From Branchiostoma floridae (taxonomy: Eukaryota > Chordata > Leptocardii > Amphioxiformes > Branchiostomatidae), in NCBI RefSeq assembly GCF_000003815.2, contig NC_049988.1, positions 13,572,119-13,636,118 on the forward strand: DNA of 64,000 nt. The letters are read 5' to 3'. The notes under the pieces are model-generated. The model was given only the letters and a program-made list of their open reading frames with translations, was not told where the DNA came from and did not search any database. Below are positions 1 to 9,900 of the stretch, in pieces. Position 1 is the first letter of the stretch. Each line of letters begins with the position of its first letter. The position numbers and the translations under genes are program-made.

Positions 1-30
1 ACATGTAAAGAATAAATGCATTTTCTGTAG

Positions 31-962
31 CGTTACGTGTCCCGATGGCTGCCTTGAAACAGGAGGTGTTGTGTGGGGATTCGTCATCTATACAGATGTG
101 CGTACTTCATGTCACTTTTCTTACATACTGTAAATGTATTTACATTCGTCGTGCTTTAATTTTGCTGTAAGAAGAAAATTGATTACTCGCTATAGCGCTA
201 TCACTATCATATGCCACTGATCTAACTATGGTGTTTAATTGTGCCTTGTTAGTATCCGTGCGACTGCACCTTAACAGGTGCCTCCAACACTGTAAAATGC
301 TGTATTTAATGTAGCGCCTAGATAATGGGGTGGACGGGCAAAAGATAGAACAAAAATATTTGGCGGTGGTGGAGTTCGCACTGAATAGGTCGCCTCGAAA
401 ACCATAAACATAAAACCATTTACTTTTATTTGGTTTATCTAAAGTTCAGCTCTACAGCCATGACGGAAGACGAATGGCGAATGACGAAATTAGATTTTAC
501 GATGATCTATCAATTATGCTAGGATTTATTACATCGGGGTGATTTTGTCTTGTATACAGGACTCGAGTCTGTGCCGTGCTGCTATCCATGACGGCNNNNN
601 NNNNNNNNNNNNNNNNNNNNNNNNNNNNNNNNNNNNNNNNNNNNNNNNNNNNNNNNNNNNNNNNNNNNNNNNNNNNNNNNNNNNNNNNNNNNNNNAGCCA
701 GCGGTGGGGAGGTGACTGTCTACAAACTACCCGGGCAGGACTCCTACCTGGCGGCAGAACAACATGGGATCACCACTCGAGAGTAAGTACATCGGTGATG
801 TAAACTGATAAACGTCGTTCTTCTATCATCATCCGGTGATTTAGACTGTAAGGTTCCACACACGGTAATTCTGTTGGTATGATAAGGACAAACAGTAACA
901 GTGATCTTTCTGTCTGACCCCCAGGTATGGCAGTTGGGGCGGTTCCTTCGCCTTCTCCCCTA
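31..962 (+). CDS. LCCL domain 1 (partial, interrupted by assembly gap)
   Basis: Exons 31-97 (67 nt), 560-782 (containing N at 596-695) and 925-962 (38 nt). They encode VTCPDGC, VWGFVIYTD, DSSLCRAAIHDG, then after the gap SGGEVTVYK and YGSWGGSFAFS. The first exon of this domain (expected 52 nt, with the first cysteine) lies left of the window. Visible bases of the gapped exon number 123, against 131 in every other copy. Confidence 0.88.
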
Positions 963-3900
963 GTAAGTACAGCTGATCATTTGTTTCATAGAAGTCAGTA
1001 CCGTAATCACGACGCTAGTTACTTCTTTATTCTTTATTTCAGTTACAATGTTTACAGGGTTCTGAATCACTAAGAATGCACAATGATACGTTTGTCTTTT
1101 CAGATCCAGTCGTCCCCGAGGTGGAGGAACGTGCAGGTTAGATGTTGTTTACTCAGCCTTTGGAGAGGACATATACATGTTGTGTTCAGAAGGTTCAAGA
1201 CGTCTGTATTAGAAACGTCGTATTTCATGATTTGGAGCGTATTAAAAACAAACATACAAAGGACAGGCAGAAACTGTATGATTTTATTTTCTTCTCCTTG
1301 CCAGATACCGTTGACTGCCATACTCAATCCAGAGACAGGGATGGCGATTCCTACACGTGAGTTAAGAAATCATGAAAACAATTTACAAAGTGTCTAATGC
1401 CAGTATTTTAAAGATCATTACAATATCATGTATTTCTTTTAATTCCACAGGGTGATTTGTCCCGCAGGCTGTGATTCAGGAGCAACTGTCTGGGGTTTTG
1501 TGATTTACACAGATGTGAGTACACGTATACCATATAGTATGTAGAATAAAAAAGACAAGTGAAAAGGAATCACGCGAGTATTATAAGAAAACTGCTATGA
1601 TTGACAGCGTTATTAAACTACGATATCTTAAAACAATTTGTCACTATAGCTAGTATATATAGAATGTGTTTCATCTTTATTCTACAGGACTCGAGTATCT
1701 GCCGTGCTGCTATCCATGACGGTAGGATCACCAACAGTGGTGGAGAGATCACTGTCTACAAAATACCCGGACAGGACTCGTATTTAGGGTCTGAGCAAAA
1801 TGGAATCCAGACTCTCCAGTAAGTAATACATGTATGATTATCGTGTATCAGTATCAGTTGATAATGTGACTTAGTTGGTTACGTTTGCAAATTGTTTCAA
1901 CCTGTGTTGCTGACCCGTCTACATTCAACTTTCAGGTACAGCAGCTGGGGCGGTTCCTTCGCCTTTACACCAGGTAAGTGATCAATATTCTTTAAGCATC
2001 ATATCATATAGAGATTGACCACTGAATTACTTTCCAATTTTCAATGATGCTCTGATGTATATAGACCTTTAACTGCACAAGAAAGCCAACGTACAATGTA
2101 AGGAAACAAATGGCATCAACAAGGTTTAACGATACACAATGACAGGGTTAAATGTGAATACATTGTATTCTACGTTTAGGAAAACATGACCGTCAATGAT
2201 TTGACTACACTTTACTTTTACAGATCCTGTCATGCCGCAGCAAGGGGAAGGGGAGCAGGAGGAGCCTGAGCAAGGTGCCTTTATAGATCTACCTACAAAT
2301 AAACACTTGGGCTATAATCTTAATTTTATGATATTTGACTCAATGTTGTGGATAAATATACTCTTTTTACACAAGTACTGCTTTATTTCACCGGCGTTTT
2401 GGTGATGGTCTGTCATCTTTCTATTCATGGAGGTTCAGTGACTGTCGTCATATCAATGGAGTGGTATTCATGGAATTGAGATTTGTCCCAATCTACCTCA
2501 TTTGTAGGTTCTATTGACTGCCACACGGAATCAAGGCAGTTGGACGGCGACACGCTCACGTATGTTGGACATACCAATATATATAGTTATTGTTATATTA
2601 TATAGTCGGCAAGTTGGCCATGGCAAAATATTTGGTAGACTTCTCCTTAATATGATTACTTTAGTAGTATCATCATTTTTTGTCAGTTATTTATGAAGTA
2701 AAAGTCAACACGATAGTGAACAAGATTTGCGGTTGAGATATAATATGGCATCACGATCACATGCTCACAAGAAAATTTAGCCTGTCAACATTGTATCAAA
2801 ACCAATCCATCCATGATTCATGATAGAATGGCTGATGAAGATGGCTGATATGATCCTTTCTCTCTGATTTGACGAACAGCGTGACGTGTCCTGCCGGCTG
2901 TTTGGCGGGTGCGAGCACCATCTGGGGTCTGGTTATCTACACTGATGTAAGTAGCCTATCAATTGAATATATCTAAACATCACTAAAATTCCTTTGGTAT
3001 TAGACTGCGTTTCATCGGTAATTTCAGCTACAATAATGGTCCAGAATATGAGAAAATACAGACTAGGGTATTATAGCCCGTGTTTATATAGTATCTCGCT
3101 GGCTGGGGTTAATGACCACTCCTCTGTCGGGCCGGCTGCCAAAAGCGTGATGTTAGTCAGGCTACAGGGGTATTGTAAAATGAAAAATAAACACAACAGG
3201 AACTAGTTGAGAAAATGAAGTATGTCATCGCACCATCAAAATGGGAGTACTGTGACAAAAATATGACTCCTATGCTTCAGGACTCGAGTATCTGCGGCGC
3301 CGCTATCCATGACGGCATGCTCACAGACGCTGGTGGGGAGGTGACTCTTTACAAACTGCCTGGACAGGACTCGTACCTGGGGTCTGAACAGAACGGGATG
3401 CAGACTAATCCGTGAGTTATAGGTCCATGTTGAAGTAGCGTGTGTACTTATCATTAAGGCCCAATATTATGTATCTACCGCATGTGTGTTCAGAAACAGC
3501 GTTATTCCTTAAGTTGAAGATTGCATGCAAACTTTGACTACAAATTCCAAGACCCAGACGTGAAGGTCCAAGGCGGCAGTGCTTTCCAGTAAACTCTGTT
3601 ATCCCTATACGTCATATTTTCCACAACAACCTCTGCACACAGTTCAGCACATTGAACTATACATGTACATAACAGCAGACATTCTCATTAGATTGTATGC
3701 CCAATTTGCAGGTACGGCAGCTGGGGTGGCTCCTTTGCCTTCTCGCCTGGTGAGTCATGAATCTAAGTCACGAGTCCACATGTAAAAGTTTCTCATTTTA
3801 CTATAGTTGAGCTGCTATTTAATTTAAGTTAATGTAAATTTTTACTCGTTTACGTTTTACAAATAAATAATGAATTCAACGTATGTTGTTTTGTATATTG

Positions 3901-6900
3901 TCCCAGAGCCTATCATACCGCAACAGGAACCAGCTCAAGGTGAACATCTTTCCTAGACCTCTTCATCACAAACAAAAAATGTAACTTTATGATATACACA
4001 AACATTGACGCAACCTAAGTTTGAGGTAAGCTATTTTCCGGCCATTCGGGCGTGACGAGTAAAAGAATTACTGTGATTCATTGAGCTTATAGTGCAACAC
4101 ATTAACTATCCTTCCAATGTTCGCTCACAGAAACCGTGACCTGCCACACACAGTCTAGGGACATGGAAGGGGAATCCTACACGTAAGACTTTTAAAATTC
4201 ATTCTTCCTTTCTGGTTGTCTTTCTTGTAAAATATCATTCTGAACAAAATTCATCAACTTTATCTTATTTTCTTCAACAGAATTAGCTGTCCTGCCGGTT
4301 GTGCTGAGATGGGAGGAACAGTCTGGGGTAAAATCATTTACACAGATGTGAGTAATGAAGGAACTATCTATAATATATAATACTGTCCGACCCTCAAAAA
4401 CTAGCAGCGCTGCCTCGAGGGTCAGGGTAATGTCTTGTGGCATTTCGGTATAAATAGATATTAACATACTTTGTATCACTGTTTTTCCGATCACAAACGT
4501 TTGCCGTGAGTGTACCATCACCAAGCCTTGTCAATAGATGTTGCAAAAAAATGTTTTAAAACATGTTTACCACTGGTGCATCTGCTTGACTCTTACGCGT
4601 CATTTAAATGACTGCGTCGCTATCACACTTCCAAAACGATTAGTGCAAACATTCTCCTCTAACTTTGTAATTATGTTAGGACTCGAGTATCTGCCGTGCT
4701 GCTATCCATGACAGCCGGATCCCCGCTAGCGGTGGCGAGGTGACTGTCTACAAGATCTCCGGACAGGACTCGTACCAAGGTTCTGACCAGAACGGCATCG
4801 AGACTCTTGGGTAAGACTTACTGTTCAACTTCATGAAACAAATAGATCTCTTCAAATGATTATCTGACCTATGCAAAAGTCAGCTACATTAACGAGAATC
4901 CTATACTATACTTTGCGTGTACATCTAAACTATGGCATCTGTTTGATCGTTGTTCCTTCCTGTTACAGGTACGGAAGCTGGGGCGGTTCCTTTGCCTTTA
5001 CTGCAGGTCTGTGTACTTCCTTACATCCTCCCCTGACAGCTTCACCAGCTGCAATATCTACGCTATGTAACATAATATACGTTGTGCATACCTTCTTAGC
5101 GATCATTTCAGGAAAAGGGTCAGTTTTATTTTGATTGGTATTTCCTACTAAGCGCCAACGATAGTTTATAGATAACATTTTAAAACTTTTCCCTGATACA
5201 GATCCAGTCATTCCACCTGAAGAACAACCAGAACCACAGGAGCCCGGATCTGGATCCCGTGAGTTTGTCCTTATGTTTGCCCCTAACCTTAACATAAACT
5301 TGACCAATCTACATCGAAGACTTCGATTCAAAGCATATTGTGCAGTATTCGCGCAACTGGTATCCTTGAAATATCAGAACATCGATATCTTTAGAAGAAA
5401 ATAATATTCTTTTCTCACATGCAGCCACCGCGGACTGCAATACGGAATCACGTCAACTGGATGGTGACACTGCCACGTAAGTCATCGGAATTTATCTGGA
5501 TACGCAAATGATTATTTAGTCTATGTTCACGAAGTATAGATAATGAGATACAAAAGTTAACTTAAGAAAGTGGATGAGCTTTGCAGACGGTCAGACGTTT
5601 CAGTCAGCATCCACTGTCTTTCGTCATTCATTTTAGACTGATCACATAGTCTACAGGGTGCCAATGAGTGCCTCACTACAACATTGACCATTACTTTAAT
5701 GTCTCAAACATGTTTTTATGTTCTTACAGTTTGACTTGCCCTGGCGGCTGCAAGCAAACGGGAGGTGCTGTGTGGGGAACTGTCATCTACACAGATGTAA
5801 GTAACCGCTTTGATTATGATTCGGATGGCGTAAGGTTAATCATATTTTGATCTTCTCCTCTTACATGTGCGGTTTATCATTTTGAAAACATTTAGGACTC
5901 GAGTATCTGCCGAGCTGCGATTCACGACGGCAGGATCGCAGACACGGGTGGGGAGGTCACCATTTACAAACTGCCTGGGCGAGACGCTTACAGGAGTTCC
6001 GAGAAGAATGGAATCACCACTACAGCGTAAGGGACTTTTTCTTCTATAAATTTACCTTACCGGGAGATTGTGAAATCCTTTTTCATTAGCTAGCTAGAAT
6101 AACAGTACAGGTAAATAATACATGTGCTAAAAGAAACATTGCCTCATAACAGTCCGATGGGCACAAGTGTGAGTCAGACTTCGGATACAATTAGATGCTT
6201 AAGTAACTGTTTGTCTAATCTTGTTAATGATGCATTCTCTTTATAGCTATGGCAGTTGGGGTGGTTCCTTCGCCTTCACAGAAGGTACGTATTATATAAA
6301 AACAGAATGTATTTACCTCTATCAGCTTGTACTAACGTTAGACGAAAGCAGCTGCAGGTTTTCAATTTTGACATGTTTACATTGCATGTGACAATTCAGG
6401 AATGCCATTAATACCGATTTGTATAATTGATACTTAGATTTTCATTTTTTTAAATTTCATTTAGACAATATATACATGCAAATACAGTAATGTGACAATA
6501 TTCAGCTATATGGTTGCCATCGTAAATTTATTCTCTTCATTATGCGATTGTTGAAATAAGAGATATGTTTTGTTAGACTTCTATTCTAGAATGAGCATTT
6601 TAATTGTAATTGTATTTCTATTATTAGATCCAGTAATACCCGAGGAGCAACCAGGTGAAGGTTGGTACTCATTAATATCCACGAAAATTCAATTTAAAAA
6701 ACTCTATTTATGTTCCCATTACCTCTTGATTTCGAGACACAAATAATAACAATGCACCTTTTCAGACACGGTGACCTGTTCTACAGAGGCGAGAGAAATG
6801 GAGGGGGAGTCTTTCACGTGAGAAAGTCATTGATACTTTGCTGATATTTCAGTTCATAACCTCAGTACATACAAGGCATTATTATCATACCCCATCACTT

Positions 6901-9900
6901 TCAAACCCATGTTAAGGTAGTATTGAAGGGTAGCTGATGAGTTTGGGGGACGTTTTAAATATGCAATGTACTAATTTATGTAAATTAGTACGGTGTCACG
7001 ACGACGTCATTGAGAGTTATCCGGCCACGCCTAATTCTATCAAAAATCAGATTGACTCATTGACGTGTTGTCGTTTGTTAGGATTGTTTGTCCCGCGGAT
7101 TGTGCGTCTACTGGGGCGACTATTTGGGGAGATGGCATCTATACAGACGTAAGTGATCATACAAATGAGTATGACATATATTAGCTTTCACTGTACATAT
7201 CATATATCTCCATCAAACTTCGGTAGATATGCATTCGTTATGATAAATGACTACCTTCCAAACTAAAGGCAACGTTACCAAAGAGGCAAGAACAATCGTG
7301 ATTCTGTGACGAAACGAAGAAGAGTAAAAAGGTAAAGGCAGTTCCATAGCCATTTTGAGACCGAAGTGGCAGTTGGTTGTTATCCATTGTGTCTAGGGCA
7401 CGGTATTGGAAGACGGAGCCCATCCCTCTCCTTTGGCTCCCAAAATGTCAGGTACCATCTTAACCCCTGATTTGAGTGGGGAAAGTTGAGTAACGTGCCT
7501 TTCCCATGAATATAACGTCTAGTTAGGAATGTCAGAAATCGAACGCGCGACTTCTCCATCTCGTGTTCACCTGGCCATTTGACGTGGTCGCCCAACGAAA
7601 AGTGGTGTAAGGATTTAGAATGTACTGCAATGGTACTATTGGCAGATATATAACTATTGACCGATGGCTTTATTCTAATTCTAGGACTCCAGTGTGTGCC
7701 GTGCTGCCATCCATGCCGGACGGATTGAAGACAGTGGTGGAGAAGTGACAGTCTACATGATGGACGGCCAGGATTCATACGAAGGTTCCGAGTCGAACGG
7801 GGTTTCCAGTCTTCAGTAAGGACGACTGTTACTTGTTTCATAAACAATACATGCAATCTATTTTGAGAAAATGGTATTAATGGTTGTCATCTTTCTCCAA
7901 ACATCCGATGAAACTCTGTCACTTCTTTTTACAAATGAATAATCCACATTACGTACACGCGTGTGTCATGGATACCAAATCAAATCTGTACGGTTGGATA
8001 TTCAATAACAATTGCATTTACCTTAAAACCAACGGTCTTGTTGTTCTGTCTATCCTTATTTTCAGTTACGGAAGTTGGGGCGGATCCTTCGGGTTTACAC
8101 CTGGTACGTAATCTACCTCTTATTTATAGTCTGTCTGTCCTCACAGTGAGGATTACTATTGTCCTTTGCGACTACTGTAACTTTAACTTTATTCAGGTTG
8201 TAATAAGTACAATACATTGTGGCAGCAGGCTGGTATTGTGACCACAAACATATACATATACATATTCTTTGCGAATGGGACGTCCGTTACAGAATTGGTC
8301 ACCCAGTTCTTCCACCCTATTCAATGTTTGTTGCAGCTCATGACAGCGTACTTAACACTCACCTTTGTACCCTTTAGGAAACGAAGAAGGCGGACAAGAA
8401 GGAGAGGGAGGGCCCGAATGTGAGTTTCTCACACTACGCTAATCTTAGACACGACTCAGGAAGTTCTAGTTTACTCTCACCTTAAGGCTCTAGTGTACTT
8501 TAACTTAGGCCTTAAGGTTCTAGTGTACCTTCACATCCTGATCCATAGTGTACTTTCACATAGGCCTTAAGACATCATTAATTAGTAACTCAGTCATGCC
8601 ATTCAGATATCAAGTCGAGGTAAAACTCGTATTATGTGTAGCCATGCAACAGCACGGACGGTTAAGTTTGCCTACAGCCATGTTTGAATGAGTGCCTAAG
8701 TTGCCAGAGGCACCGTCATTGTATGTAAAGCGCAACTAGGGGGCTGTAGTTTACGCTTATTCAGGTAGATGGCACCAAGCACGGATGCTAAGCCACACAG
8801 CAAGCTATATGTATACGAAAGAAATGTGAATACGTCTAACATGTATTGCTCAATCATGTGACGGATTTTATGTGCTATAGTGTGCTATAAGTCTGATCTA
8901 CTAGATCTGTGTATCGTGCAATGTAAGATTTGTAGCAAAGCTGACTGCAGAAGTCAAGGCAGATATCGAGATATGTGTAATATAAGTAACAATGGTGAAC
9001 AGAATCTTTTGGATTTTCCCCACTCGCATTCGCGTGGGCACATATCTTACAGACCGATGATGTGAAAAGTGCAGTAAAATGTTTGTGGCATCTTTGCACA
9101 CAACGAAGTGTGAAATTTCGGTGACCGTCTGCCATCTACCTCAAAGCAATTCTAATGCCCAATTCTATGAGAATCGCCATGAGGAAGGTGACAGACGGTC
9201 GCCGAAACGTCGGGGAAATAAATCAATTGATTGTGTACAAAAACCATGTTATTCAGTGACTCTCCAACCTGATGAAACTATTCACTGAGTTTTTCATGGC
9301 ATTGTTCCCCTCCTTACAGTCACATGCAGCGTGTCCTGTGAGAATGGCGGCGTGTGTGTGGCTCAGGACAAGTGTGAGTGCCCTGACGGGTTTGGTGGAG
9401 AACACTGCGAGTCAGGTATAATGTCTCAGTATCTCGCTTAATGTCTCAAACATAATGCACAGAATCGCTGAATCAATCGGTCTCTATCTCTATACATATA
9501 GAAGGCGTAGATAGCCCCAATACGTTCTCCAATAGATTACAAGGCACAGAACAATTCATATACCTTATGCAATCTCGTAAACCATGTTGTATAAGCTCCG
9601 TCTGTCCTTACATGTACAGTTTTGAGCGGGTAGCGGGAAGAAGTTGAAGCCGTACCTACCAGAATACATTAGTCATTGGACATGTAGTAAAATGTCACAT
9701 TCTTATATCACTGTAACTGTACTTTTTTGTTACGATGGACTTTTACTTTGAATTGTAACGTTAGCGTTACAATACCAATTCGGGGCCTGGTCGGGCAGGG
9801 GTTTTTTTTGGGGGGGGGGGGATAAAAGTATAATATAAAAGACAACAAACACACAAAAATCATTCCAGATCATAAGTTGTGCATATTTTATTATACTTTC

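Noticed and set aside
7380-7856. 158-residue minus-strand open frame
   Set aside because: It covers a SINE-like repeat and the antisense of LCCL exon 7685-7815. No domain signature and no splice support.
8961-9080. Possible extra exon before the EGF exon
   Set aside because: No acceptor/donor pair in the required phase 1-1, and the stretch runs into the inverted repeat.
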